Shown: piece after piece, positions 49,945-57,955 of the stretch | How positions within the stretch are numbered: position 1 is the first letter of the stretch | Layout of the letters: every line of letters begins with the position of its first letter | Source: Streptomyces sp. NRRL F-2664 | GTDB taxonomy: Bacteria; Actinomycetota; Actinomycetes; Streptomycetales; Streptomycetaceae | Length of the DNA: 64,000 nt | Reading direction: 5' to 3' | NCBI RefSeq assembly: GCF_000719345.1 | Contig: NZ_JOFX01000003.1 | Span: 227,952-291,951 of the forward strand | Translations under genes and position numbers: made by a program | Notes under the pieces: model-generated | Told to the model about the DNA's origin: nothing | The model's database searches: none | The model's input: only the letters and a program-made list of their open reading frames with translations

Positions 49945-51405
49945 TCACGGGGACACGTTCTCGCCCAGATACCGGGCCACCGCCTCCTCGATCCCCGCCG
50001 CGTCCGCACCCTCCGCCGCCCAGGCCACGTATCCGTCGGGCCGTACCAGGACGGTCGTCCGGCGGTCGCCCGCCCAGCGCTCCACGGTGAGCCACCCCTC
50101 ACGGACACCGGGGCCTTCGTACGTCCCGGGAGTGATCAGCACGAACCGGCCGCCGCGCAGAGAATCGTAGAGCCGGCCGTCCTTCAGGGCGACGTCGGGG
50201 ACGCGGGTGCCGGTGAGGCGGTGGGCGCCGCGGGGGGCGGGGTAGGCGTAGCCGATCCCGGTGATCTGCCCCAGGGCCTTGCGTTGGACGGGCGGGGCCA
50301 TGTCGACGAATGCGGAGACAAGGGCGCGGGCTGCACGCAGCAGCGGATTCCGCGCGCGGGCCAGCCGGACCAGTCCGCCACTGCTGCGGAGCACCGCCTT
50401 GCCGACCGGGTGGCGCTCGGCCTCGTAGCTGTCGAGGAGCCCTTCGGGCGCCCGGCCCCGGACGACCGCGGCGAGCTTCCAGCTCAGGTTGGCGGCGTCC
50501 TGGAGGCCGGTGTTCATGCCCTGCCCGCCGGCCGGGGAGTGGATGTGCGCGGCGTCCCCGGCGAGGAAGACCCGCCCGACCCGGTAGTGCGGCGCCTGGC
50601 GCTCGTCACTGTGGAACCGGGAGAGCCAGCGGGCGTCGTGCATACCGTAGTCGGCGCCCAGGGCACGACGGGTGATCTCCTTGACCTCGTCGAGGTCGAG
50701 CGGGGCGTCGTCGGAGACCTCGTTGCGGCGGTTCCATCCCATGACCCGGTACCAGCCGTCGCCGAAGGAGGCGATCATCGCGAAGGCGTCGCCGCGCCCG
50801 TTGACGGTGAGGACGCCCTCGGGCTTCTCGGCCAGCCGGACATCGGCCAGGATCAGCGACTTGATGACGGAGACGCCGGGGAAATCCAGGCCGATCGCCT
50901 CCCGCACGGCGCTCCGGTGGCCGTCGGCGCCGACGACATAGGCCGCCCGGCGGGTGACGACCGACCCGTCCGCGCCGCGCACGTCGAGGTCGACCCCCTC
51001 GTCGTCCTGCCGCAGCCCCACGACCTCGCTCTCGTACGCGAACTCGACCCCGGCCTCCCGGGCCCGCCGCTCCAGGAGCCGCTCGACCTCGTACTGCGGG
51101 GTGATGAGCAGGAACGGGAAACGCGAGGGCAGCGTGCTCAGATCGAGGGAGAGGCGGCGGAAGAGCCGCAGGCCGGTGATGGTGTCCCCGGTGGTGAGGA
51201 GCTCGTCGGCGAGGCCGCGGGCGTCGAGCTGCTCCAGTGTGCGGGCGTGCACCCCGAAGGCGCGGGAGAGGTTACTGATCTTGCGCGGCCGCTTCTCGAC
51301 GAGGGTCACGGTGACGCCGGCTGTGGCGAGGTCACCGGCGAGGAGGAGGCCGGTGGGGCCGGAGCCGACAACGATCACGGTGCGGTGGGTGGCGGTGCCG
51401 TTCAT
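49945..51405 (-). CDS. FAD-dependent aromatic monooxygenase (rifampicin/tetracycline hydroxylase type)
   Basis: A 486-residue flavoprotein monooxygenase of the PHBH-like FAD_binding_3 class. Motifs: dinucleotide fold VIVVGSGPTGLLLAGDLATA (GxGxxG at 14-19), the DG motif VVGADGHRSAVREAIG, and the second FAD motif VFLAGDAAHIHSPAGGQGMN. The C-terminal thioredoxin-like domain (GRLYDSLRGGRFVLITPGTY) is present. Relatives inactivate rifamycins or tetracyclines, or hydroxylate aromatic polyketides. With a divergent TetR and no polyketide genes, a resistance/detoxification role is more likely. AGGAGG lies 5 bases before the ATG. Its promoter is inside the 14-bp repeat array. Confidence 0.92.
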   Translation of the reverse strand: MNGTATHRTVIVVGSGPTGLLLAGDLATAGVTVTLVEKRPRKISNLSRAFGVHARTLEQLDARGLADELLTTGDTITGLRLFRRLSLDLSTLPSRFPFLLITPQYEVERLLERRAREAGVEFAYESEVVGLRQDDEGVDLDVRGADGSVVTRRAAYVVGADGHRSAVREAIGLDFPGVSVIKSLILADVRLAEKPEGVLTVNGRGDAFAMIASFGDGWYRVMGWNRRNEVSDDAPLDLDEVKEITRRALGADYGMHDARWLSRFHSDERQAPHYRVGRVFLAGDAAHIHSPAGGQGMNTGLQDAANLSWKLAAVVRGRAPEGLLDSYEAERHPVGKAVLRSSGGLVRLARARNPLLRAARALVSAFVDMAPPVQRKALGQITGIGYAYPAPRGAHRLTGTRVPDVALKDGRLYDSLRGGRFVLITPGTYEGPGVREGWLTVERWAGDRRTTVLVRPDGYVAWAAEGADAAGIEEAVARYLGENVSP

Positions 51406-51419
51406 GGTGGCCTCCTGTT

Positions 51420-51573
51420 GCCAACGCTTGCATTGTCGTCGTCTATCGCCAACAGATGTTGGCCAACGCTCGTTGACGACGATAGCGAGGCGCTGAGCCC
51501 GGCGTCAACAGTCGTTGGCAAACACCTGTTGGCCAACAGTTGTTGACCTACGTCCGTTGGCCTACGCTTGTTG
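51420..51573. promoter_or_regulatory. Array of 14-bp tandem operator-like repeats (CAAC-N4-GTTG)
   Basis: Eleven consecutive 14-base registers cover this divergent region. Eight carry the unit GCCAAC-N4-GTTG or a close variant, at 51420 (half), 51448, 51462, 51504, 51518, 51532, 51546 and 51560; those at 51434, 51476 and 51490 are degenerate. Phase is kept across the gap. Each unit is a dyad (CAAC/GTTG), and unit junctions create a second dyad, GTTGGCCAAC (51458-51467 and 51528-51537). The last unit ends two bases before the tetR ATG, leaving no room for a ribosome binding site. It is probably an array of TetR sites controlling both genes. Confidence 0.85.
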
Positions 51574-51575
51574 GC

Positions 51576-52175
51576 ATGAACGGCAGCGACAACACCTCCC
51601 CGGTTCCCGGCAACGGCACCCCCCGCCGCTCCGACGCCACGCGCGGCGCGATCCTCGCGGCGGCCCGCGAGCGCTTCGCGACCGACGGCTACGAGCGAGC
51701 CACCATCCGCGCCATCGCCAAGGACGCGAACATCGATCCGTCGATGGTGATGCGGTACTACCGCAACAAGGAAGGCCTCTTCGCGGCGGCCGTCGCCATC
51801 GACCTACGGCTTCCGGACGTGAGCGGGGCGGACCGTCGGCAGGCCGCGGGACGGATCCTCGTCGAGCACTTCCTCGACATGTGGGAGGACAACGAGGTCC
51901 TCACCGCCCTGCTGCGGGTCGGCGTGACCAACCAGGCCGGGGCTGAGCGCATGCAGGGCATCCTGCGGGACCAGCTTCTGCCGGTCGCCCGGCAGGTGTG
52001 CCCCGACCCCGAGCAGGTCCCGGCACGGGCGGCACTCATGGCGTCGCAGCTCCTGGGGCTGGCGCTCACGCGGTACGTGCTGCGGATGCCGCCGGCGGTG
52101 GGGCTGGCGCGGGCGGAGATCGTGGCATGGCTGGCACCGACGATCCAGCGGTACCTGACCGCACCGCATCCCTGA
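51576..52175 (+). CDS. TetR-family regulator of the FAD monooxygenase
   Basis: A 199-residue TetR protein. The helix-turn-helix is at about residues 20-65 (RGAILAAARERFATDGYERA, ATIRAIAKDANIDPSMVMRY). The C-terminal effector domain resembles TetR_C_17-like sequences of Streptomyces (LVEHFLDMWEDNEVLTALLR). It starts at ATG 51576, directly abutting the operator-like repeat array with no Shine-Dalgarno sequence, so the transcript may be leaderless. It is divergent from the FAD monooxygenase, the expected target along with itself. Confidence 0.9.
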   Translation: MNGSDNTSPVPGNGTPRRSDATRGAILAAARERFATDGYERATIRAIAKDANIDPSMVMRYYRNKEGLFAAAVAIDLRLPDVSGADRRQAAGRILVEHFLDMWEDNEVLTALLRVGVTNQAGAERMQGILRDQLLPVARQVCPDPEQVPARAALMASQLLGLALTRYVLRMPPAVGLARAEIVAWLAPTIQRYLTAPHP

Positions 52176-53351
52176 GGCTTGCCGGGCACTCGTATGCGCC
52201 GGAGCCAGGGGCCGGTAGGGCGCTGGAAGGCCGCCAGGAATCAGACTCGCCAGGCGCTCGAGAAATTTGGGCCCATGAGGCCGGCCGAGCGCCGAGAAAG
52301 CCGCCGAGCCCCTGACACGCCTGGCGGTCCCCCACCTCGCTCTCGCTCAACACAGTGCAGAGAACGTCCAGCTCCAGCCGCCTTGCACTGCTCGATGCAG
52401 CCGGCCGTTCCGGTCCCGCCCGCCAGCCACAGCAGAACAGGCCCGCGGGCGATCACGGCGCGCGTTCCCGCGTTGATGGCCGCTCCGGCGAGCAGCGCGT
52501 CGGGGTGACGCGGTAGTCGAACCGCAGGGGGCCATGCCGCCGGGACAGGGCGCCAGGGCGGCATTCCAGGAGCGGGCGGTCGCGGGAACCGAGCGGCCGG
52601 GTGACGCCCCGGGCGGGACAACAGCCGGCGGCCCGAGCGGAACAGCGGGCGGTGGCCCGGGCGGCGCAGGCGGACTGCTCAACGGTGCCCGAGGCGGTGA
52701 TTTGAAGCAGTTCCAGGAGTATGTGCGGCCGCGAGGGCGCCCGGGACCTTCTCGCACAACCCCTCGACACCCGCGCGCGAGCCCCTGGGTGCGATACCGG
52801 CGCTCATCCCTCCATGGTCACCGCCACCACCGACACCCCCTTCCGCGCCGCCCCTTACGCGCGGCAGTGCAGGCCGTCACCCGGTGAGGCAACGCCCCCA
52901 CGGGCCCGTCAGGCAGGACCCCCGGGCGGCAAGCGTCCGGGGCCTACGCAGGACGGGGAGCCAGCGGCGGCCCCAGGACTCTGTGTCGACGGCGCGGCCG
53001 TGGTTGTCGCCCAGGGTGGCGATGTCCGAGCGGTTGTCCCGGACGAAGTCGCGGCGGTCCTGGAGCAGTTCGTTGCGGAGCGACAGCGACGGCAACCGTG
53101 ACCGCCCCGGCTCGGCGCCGTCGGCCAGAAGTAGCCCTGCCGCCTGAGTCGTTGCCTGGGCGGGGCAATGGCCTGCATGCGGACCAGACCGCCTACGGAG
53201 CCGCACTCCTGCCGCACGAGCGTCCGTATATCACGCAATAGTTCGATATAGAAGTAATTTGAGCGAAAGTCGGACCATCGGGTGGCCGATTATGGGAGGC
53301 TGCTGCGCGCGGCGGCGCACCAACGCGCGCAGCCGTCACTGGGGAGGTCAC
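52176..53351. other. Gene-poor 1.2 kb in the island
   Basis: No gene I can support. Many overlapping Arg/Pro/Ala-rich frames occur on both strands. Two leftward pieces have less biased composition and may be debris: HPDALLAGAAINAGTRAVIA (about 52430-52500) and LRNELLQDRRDFVRDNRSDI (about 53030-53090). Just before the secreted-protein gene the sequence turns AT-rich (tagttcgatatagaagtaat at about 53241-53260), which may hold its promoter. Confidence 0.4.
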
Positions 53352-53729
53352 ATGCGTGGATCACTGTTGCGGAAGTGCCGGGCCGTGCTGGCGGGCTCGT
53401 TCATGGCGCTGGGGGTCGTCGGCCTGAGCGCCGCCCCGGCCAGCGCCTGGTCCGGCGGGAACGTCTGGGTCAACTTCGGCAGCTGGAACTGTCCGGCGGG
53501 CGGATCGGTCGTCGGCGTCTACTGGGCCGTGGACGCCTACTCGAGCGGTCCGGCCGGCGGCGACTGGGGCGACAACGTCATCTACCCCCGCGTGCGAGTG
53601 GGGTCGGGGGCGTACAACACCCTGAGCTACCAGACGATGTGCAAGAAGTGGGGCTGGTACACCTACCGCGGTGTGGTGTCCCAGCGCACCCTGACCCCGT
53701 ACAAGTCGGGCCTGAGTTACACCTACTGA
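53352..53729 (+). CDS. Small secreted aromatic-rich protein
   Basis: A 125-residue exported protein. The signal peptide is RKCRAVLAGSFMALGVVGLS with cleavage after APASA (residue about 32). The mature 93 residues are rich in Trp, Tyr and Gly (WSGGNVWVNFGSWNCPAGGS, YYW-type patterns later) and have two Cys (NCPAG, TMCKKW) likely disulphide-bonded. It resembles the many small beta-rich secreted proteins of Streptomyces, some of them inhibitors or bacteriocin-like, but I cannot assign a family. GGGGAGG lies 4 bases before the ATG. AT-rich DNA upstream suggests its own promoter. Confidence 0.75.
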   Translation: MRGSLLRKCRAVLAGSFMALGVVGLSAAPASAWSGGNVWVNFGSWNCPAGGSVVGVYWAVDAYSSGPAGGDWGDNVIYPRVRVGSGAYNTLSYQTMCKKWGWYTYRGVVSQRTLTPYKSGLSYTY

Positions 53730-53789
53730 CCGGGGAGCACGGACCGGCGGCGGCGCCCCCCTTCCGGGAGGGCGCCGCCGCTCTGTCGT

Positions 53790-53955
53790 TCAGCGCCTCA
53801 GGGTCGGGGGTAAAGGACAGGACGGCGGCAGTGATCATCTCACCCGTGCCGTCGACGCCGATCTCATGAAGCGTTTGTGGGCGGTCTGCAACGGCCCGAG
53901 CTCGGCGGGCCGGCCCCGCCGGGGCGAGTTGGTGCGGTATTTCCACGCCATACCC
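53790..53955 (-). pseudogene. IS5-family transposase internal fragment
   Basis: Leftward MAWKYRTNSPRRGRPAELGP then LQTAHKRF corresponds to IS5 transposase residues about 35-65 (AWKYRTNSPWRDLP...LGPWQTAHKR in intact copies). After a frameshift it continues GVDGTGEMITAAVLS, the next family segment. Key residues of the motif (WRDLP) are mutated, so it is long dead. With the fragment at 49842 it brackets the monooxygenase/TetR module, but the two pieces are in the wrong order to be one gene split by an insertion. Confidence 0.78.
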
Positions 53956-54017
53956 CGGCCGTGCTCAACCCATCGACCAGTTCGGCCCCGGCCCGCAACG
54001 ACGGATCCAGCTTCCCG

Positions 54018-54191
54018 TCCGCCGCCTACGCCGGCCTCGCCCCAGCGACCCGCAGCTCGGGCTCCTCGATCCACGGCGAGCAACCATCCCGACGCGGAAA
54101 CGAGCAGCTCACACAGGCCTTCTCCCACTCCGCGTCCGCCGCGCCGACCGACCCGACATCCCGCGCCCACTACGACGAAGCCGTGACGGCA
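54018..54191 (+). pseudogene. IS110-family transposase C-terminal fragment
   Basis: AAYAGLAPATRSSGSSIHGE, then QPSRRGNEQLTQAF and ASAAPTDPTSRAHYDEAV match the Transposase_20 C-terminal domain of IS110/IS116/IS902 elements (AAYAGLAP...RGEQ..RGGNK.LK.AF...PTSRAYYDRK). The catalytic DEDD N-terminal domain and flanking sequences are absent. Confidence 0.82.
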
Positions 54192-54204
54192 CCACGTGAG
54201 TTCT

Positions 54205-54660
54205 CGCGGGCCGGACTGCGCCCGGTGGCGAGGCGTTTCCGCCCCTCGGGCACGGGCAGGACCGCCAGTGCGGTGTCTGCAATGGTCCGCAGCGTCTCCG
54301 GGTCCAGGCCGGCCTTGCCCACCGCCTCGATACCGCGGACCACCGTCAACAGAAGGGCCGCAACCGCTCCGGATCCGCAGTGCTGTCGATGTCGCCGTGG
54401 CGCTGGGCGGCGCTGATCTCCGTCCGCAGCAGGGTCAGCAGTGCCGTCATGGTCTCGGCCGACCGTTGGGCAACCGTCGGATCATGCTGGGCCAGTTCCG
54501 CTGCACCCTTGGCCAGCAGGCACCCGCGGCGCTCGGTGTCTGAGGCGGTGTTCTCCGCCATGAGGTGCACGTATCTCGACAGCCGGGCGAAGGCCTCTGC
54601 GTCCGGGCCGCCTGCCAACTGCCCTCCGGCCACCTCCAGGACTGCGGTGCACCAGTAGGT
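54205..54660 (-). pseudogene. TetR-family regulator, N-terminus deleted and frameshifted
   Basis: Leftward, the C-terminal domain of a TetR protein: AVLEVAGGQLAGGPDAEAFA, GCLLAKGAAELAQHDPTVAQ and LLTLLRTEISAAQRHGDIDS. It then hits TGA after LRPFC. One base away, the family continues ALLLTVVRGIEAVGKAGLDP and ETLRTIADTALAVLPVP. The DNA-binding domain is missing entirely; the 5' end stops about 5 bases from the start of the divergent SDR gene, so a deletion removed the shared promoter region. Confidence 0.82.
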
Positions 54661-54664
54661 CGCC

Positions 54665-55372
54665 GTGATCACCGGCGGGACCAGCGGGATCGGGCTGGCC
54701 ATCGCCCACCGCTTCGTCCGGGAGGGTGCGAGGGTCTTCGTGACCGGCAGGGACATCGACCGCCTCAAGGCGGCCGTCGAAGAGATCGGCCCTGCGGCCA
54801 CCGGCGTACGATCCGACGTCTCGGTCCTGGCCGACCTGGACGCGCTCTACGCGCGAGTCCGTGAGGAGGCCGGGCGCATTGATGTACTGGTGGCCAACGC
54901 GGGCATCGTCGCGGACGCCGCGCTCGGCGCCCACACCGAGGCGAACGTCGACCTGACGCTCGCGGTGAACGTCAAGGGCCCGCTGTTCACCGTTCAGAAG
55001 GCGCTCCCCCTGCTGGCGGAGAACGCCTCCATCCTGGTCGTCGGCTCAAGCAACAGTGTGCGGCCCAATGAGCAACTCGAGGTCTACAGCGCCTCGAAGG
55101 CGGCGCTGAGCAACCTCGTGCACAACTGGGCCCGGCAGTCGCGGGAGCGCCGATTCCGGGTCAACGTGCTCAGCCCGGGACCCACGCGGACCCCCGGCCT
55201 GCTGGGCGCCGCGGGGCCGGACGTCGAGCAGTTCGCCGAGACCGTCGTGCCCCTGGGGCGGTTGGCCGACGCCGAGGAAATCGCCGAAGCCGCCCTCTTC
55301 CTGGCTTCGGACGCCTCCTCGTTCGTCACCGGCGCCGAACTCTTCGCAGACGGCGGCTACACCCGGGCCTGA
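54665..55372 (+). CDS. Short-chain dehydrogenase/reductase, probably 5'-truncated
   Basis: A 235-residue classical SDR oxidoreductase. Motifs: cofactor loop TGGTSGIGLA right at the N-terminus, VTGRDIDRL with the Arg favouring NADP, VANAGIVAD (the NAG motif), catalytic Ser in VVGSSNSVRP, YSASKAALSNL (YxxxK), and LSPGPTRTPG. Intact relatives have about 8-10 residues before the TGGTSGIG loop forming the first beta strand (a GKxALV-type segment); here an in-frame TAG at 54656-54658 precedes GTG 54665. There is no ribosome binding site. It is probably nonfunctional or poorly expressed after the deletion that also beheaded the divergent tetR. Confidence 0.8.
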   Translation: MITGGTSGIGLAIAHRFVREGARVFVTGRDIDRLKAAVEEIGPAATGVRSDVSVLADLDALYARVREEAGRIDVLVANAGIVADAALGAHTEANVDLTLAVNVKGPLFTVQKALPLLAENASILVVGSSNSVRPNEQLEVYSASKAALSNLVHNWARQSRERRFRVNVLSPGPTRTPGLLGAAGPDVEQFAETVVPLGRLADAEEIAEAALFLASDASSFVTGAELFADGGYTRA

Positions 55373-55587
55373 GCCACGGCCGGGGGTGCGCACCCGGTTC
55401 CGCTGAGCGACGGGGCGCACTCCCGGCCGCCTCCCTGCGTCGCGCGAAGCCCAGGTGTCGGCCCGGTGTCAGCGTCGGCTGCTGACAGCGCCGTCCGGTC
55501 AAGGTTCGGCGTCCATGTCCACCGGTCGGTGTCCGGGTCGGCGGAGGTGGTCCGGTCGGTGGCCGCCCCGACCCTCGGGTGTACCGG

Positions 55588-56139
55588 TCACTCGGCGGTG
55601 CTGCGGGAGCAGTGCTGTTGAGGGAGGGCCGGGGGCGCGAAGAGTGCCCGGACGGTCCCGGCGGCCGTTTCACGCAGCCAGGTGTGGGCGCGGTCCTCGT
55701 CGTAGCGACGGTGCCACAGCAGGTACAGCGGGACGTCGGGCAGCGCCAGCGGCGGCTGCAGCGTGACCAGGCCGAGTCGGTCGCGAGCCGTGCGGGTGAC
55801 GGCGTCGGGGACGGTGACGACCAGGTCGGTATCGAGGGCCAGTTGGAGGGCGAAGGCAGTGGTGGGTCCGGCGGCGACCACACGTCGTTCGAGGCATCGT
55901 GCGGTCAGGGCGTCGTCGATCTGATCGCGCAGGCGTCCGCGCCGGGAGACGGTGAGGTGCTCGGCGGCCGCGTAGCGCTCCGGATTCAGGGCGCCTTCGG
56001 TGAGCGGGTGGCCCGGCCGGACGGCGATGACCAGCCGGTCCCTGCCGACGAGGTGGTGGTGGATGTCCGGGAGCGTCGGAGCACCGGCACTCGATTCGAG
56101 CCGGTCATCACCACCGCCGGCCGCGGAGTGAGTTCCGGT
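55588..56139 (-). pseudogene. LysR-family regulator, substrate-binding domain only
   Basis: Leftward open frame directly after the HxlR stop: LVGRDRLVIAVRPGHPLTEG, YAAAEHLTVSRRGRLRDQID, GPTTAFALQLALDTDLVVTV and PDVPLYLLWHRRYDEDRAHT. This is the C-terminal half of a LysR_substrate domain, about 185 residues. The helix-turn-helix and first lobe are missing, and the frame is preceded by a TGA overlapping the HxlR stop region. A GTG at 55881 could make only 97 residues. It was truncated by a deletion or insertion next to the HxlR gene. Confidence 0.8.
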
Positions 56140-56511
56140 TCAGGCGAGGTCGAAGGCACGACGGGCGCGTTCCACCTCGGGCATGTGTGTCGCGACCCAC
56201 TCCAGGAGCACCTCGACCGGCTGCCTCATGGTCTTTCCCAGAGGGGTGATCCGGTACTCGACGGCGACGGGGCGGGAACTGAGGAGCACGCGCTCCACGA
56301 TGCCGTTGCGTTCCAGCCGGCGCAGCGTGGCGGTGAGCGACTTCTGGGTCACCGCGGGGATCGCACGGCGCAGGTCGTTGAAGCGGCAGGGCTGTTCGCA
56401 GAGTTCGTTGAGGACGCTCAGCGACCACTTGTCGAGCACTTGGTCGAGGAACTCCCGGTGGGGGTGCTCGATCCTGAGCTCGCCGTCGTGGCTGTGCGTG
56501 GTAACCGGCAC
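56140..56511 (-). CDS. HxlR-family transcriptional regulator
   Basis: A 123-residue MarR-like winged-helix protein of the HxlR family. Signature parts: FLDQVLDKWSLSVLNELCEQ, RFNDLRRAIPAVTQKSLTAT, LRRLERNGIVERVL, and the wing/C-terminal YRITPLGKTMRQPVEVLLEW. It starts at GTG 56509-56511 with AAGGAG ten bases upstream. It is divergent from a RidA-family gene, which it probably represses through the dyads between them. Many HxlR proteins sense aldehydes or quinones via Cys; here Cys residues lie in LCEQPCRF. Confidence 0.9.
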   Translation of the reverse strand: MPVTTHSHDGELRIEHPHREFLDQVLDKWSLSVLNELCEQPCRFNDLRRAIPAVTQKSLTATLRRLERNGIVERVLLSSRPVAVEYRITPLGKTMRQPVEVLLEWVATHMPEVERARRAFDLA

Positions 56512-56541
56512 GATACCTGGTCTCCTTGAAGTGTCCTTCGT

Positions 56542-56564
56542 CTACCAGGTAGCAAAGGTATACC
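56542..56564. promoter_or_regulatory. Dyads between hxlR and the RidA gene
   Basis: CTACC-A-GGTAG (56542-56552) and the perfect palindrome GGTATACC (56557-56564) lie within the 79-base divergent region. They are plausible HxlR operator halves spaced by one helical turn and a half. Confidence 0.55.
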
Positions 56565-56590
56565 GAGTTGGTCGAAGTGAGGAGCCCTCC

Positions 56591-57001
56591 ATGTCCGTCC
56601 GCCGTTTCACACCCGAAGGCATGATGCAGCCCACCCCCTACGAGCATGTGGCCGTGGGCACGGGAAGCCGTCACGTGCATGTCAGCGGCCAGGTCGCCCG
56701 GTCGGCAGACGGGTCTCCCCTCGCCCCGGGAGACCTCGCCGGACAGGTCGCGCACGCGCTGCGGAACACCGGGAAGGGCCTCGCAGGGGCGGGTGCGTCG
56801 TTCGCCGACGTCCTGAGGCTCACCTTCTACGTCACGGACTGGGCGCCCGAGAAGATCGACGCGTTCATGGAAGGGGTCGGGCAGGTGGCGGAGGAGATCG
56901 GGTTGACGGTGCCGCTTCCACCCTCCTCGCTGATCGGAGTCGACTACCTGTTCGAGTCCGACGTCCTGGTCGAGGTGGAGGCGACCGCGATCCTCGATTG
57001 A
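56591..57001 (+). CDS. RidA/YjgF-family protein
   Basis: A 136-residue enamine/imine deaminase-like protein. Family parts: the N-terminal strand MSVRRFTPEGMMQPTPYEHV, the core VHVSGQVARSADGSPLAPGD, a helix GQVAHALRNTGKGLAGAGAS, LRLTFYVTDW, and the C-terminal PPSSLIGVDYLFESDVLVEV. The canonical catalytic Arg of RidA (in the '.NR.C.' type motif) is not obvious: the region reads PLPPSSLIGV, so it may belong to a non-deaminase branch. Divergent from and probably controlled by the HxlR regulator. Confidence 0.87.
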   Translation: MSVRRFTPEGMMQPTPYEHVAVGTGSRHVHVSGQVARSADGSPLAPGDLAGQVAHALRNTGKGLAGAGASFADVLRLTFYVTDWAPEKIDAFMEGVGQVAEEIGLTVPLPPSSLIGVDYLFESDVLVEVEATAILD

Positions 57002-57289
57002 GTCGGCCCTGAGTTGCAGGATTGAGACGTCAGACATCTCGGTCGACTGATCCGAGCGATGTCGTCGCGCGGAGCCCGCGAGCTCCGCAAAATCATGGAA
57101 GAGCTCGACGCCTTCATGGGGCCGCCCGACCCAGTGCCAGACCGCCGAAGATGAGGAACAAGCGCAGTACCTGTTCCCCGAACCTGGACCGTGCGCCTGG
57201 TGCAAGGAGCGCTGGGCTTTGGTGAGCGCTGTAGGTGGCCCCGGTCAACGCGTGCCGGAGCCACCTTGCTTCGAAGGTGAGAGCCGAGC
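57002..57289. other. Short gene-free stretch
   Basis: 288 bases without a recognisable gene. A rightward piece, SSRGARELRKIMEELDAFMG (about 57060-57120), reads like protein debris ending in a stop. Otherwise nothing is seen. Confidence 0.35.
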
Positions 57290-57853
57290 ATGCACAGAAA
57301 GGATCGTGGCTTGTCCAGCGACCGTCTCATGCGCATTCACAGCGCCGAGTTCCAGGCCATGGCCGACAGGGTCCTACGGGTCACCGGCCTCACCTCCCGC
57401 CTGAACGTCCTGCCTTTCGAGGACGAAGCGGGCAAGGCGGAGCTGTTCGAACAGATCCTCGGCAAGCCCCTGCCGCCGAGAACCACGATCTATCCGCCCT
57501 TCTACACGGACCACGGCCTGAACCTCCACCTCGCTGATCGCGTCTTCATCAACCAGAACTGCACGTTTTTGGACTACGCGGGCATCCGGCTCGGCGAGCG
57601 CGTGATGATCGGACCGAAGGTCACGTTCATCACCAGCGGCCACCCCGTCGATCCCGGGGAGCGGCGGCTGTACCTCACCGGTGCACCCATCGATGTAGCG
57701 GAGAATGTGTGGATCGGTGCCGGTGCCACGATCCTCCCCGGCGTCAGCATTGGTCGTGACGCCGTGGTCGCAGCCGGCGCGGTAGTAGCCGATGACGTTC
57801 CACCCGCAAGCCTGGTGACTGGCAGCAAGGCAACGGTTCACCGACAGTGGTGA
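57290..57853 (+). CDS. Maltose/galactoside O-acetyltransferase (LacA/Maa type)
   Basis: A 187-residue hexapeptide-repeat acyltransferase. The N-terminal Mac domain is altered and short; then the left-handed beta helix: PPFYTDHGLNLHLADRVFIN, QNCTFLDYAGIRLGERVMIG, and ITSGHPVDPGERR with the catalytic His. WIGAGATILPGVSIGRDAVV and AAGAVVADDVPPASLVTGSK complete the repeats. It acetylates sugars or related alcohols with acetyl-CoA. ATG 57290 has GGTGAGAG upstream. An intact gene with lower GC than the chromosome outside the island, consistent with acquisition. Confidence 0.9.
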   Translation: MHRKDRGLSSDRLMRIHSAEFQAMADRVLRVTGLTSRLNVLPFEDEAGKAELFEQILGKPLPPRTTIYPPFYTDHGLNLHLADRVFINQNCTFLDYAGIRLGERVMIGPKVTFITSGHPVDPGERRLYLTGAPIDVAENVWIGAGATILPGVSIGRDAVVAAGAVVADDVPPASLVTGSKATVHRQW

Positions 57854-57955
57854 CCACCCTCTCGGAACCCGCGTCGTACCTGCCGGGCGCCGTATCGCGC
57901 GTCCGACCACCGGAACAGCCCGCGCCCGATCCTGTGGTGCCCGGCGCCCGGGGTC

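Noticed and set aside
49842..53955. Single IS5 transposase gene interrupted by the monooxygenase/TetR module
   Set aside because: Both pieces are leftward but the N-terminal piece lies on the wrong side for a simple insertion; two separate remnants or a rearrangement fit better.
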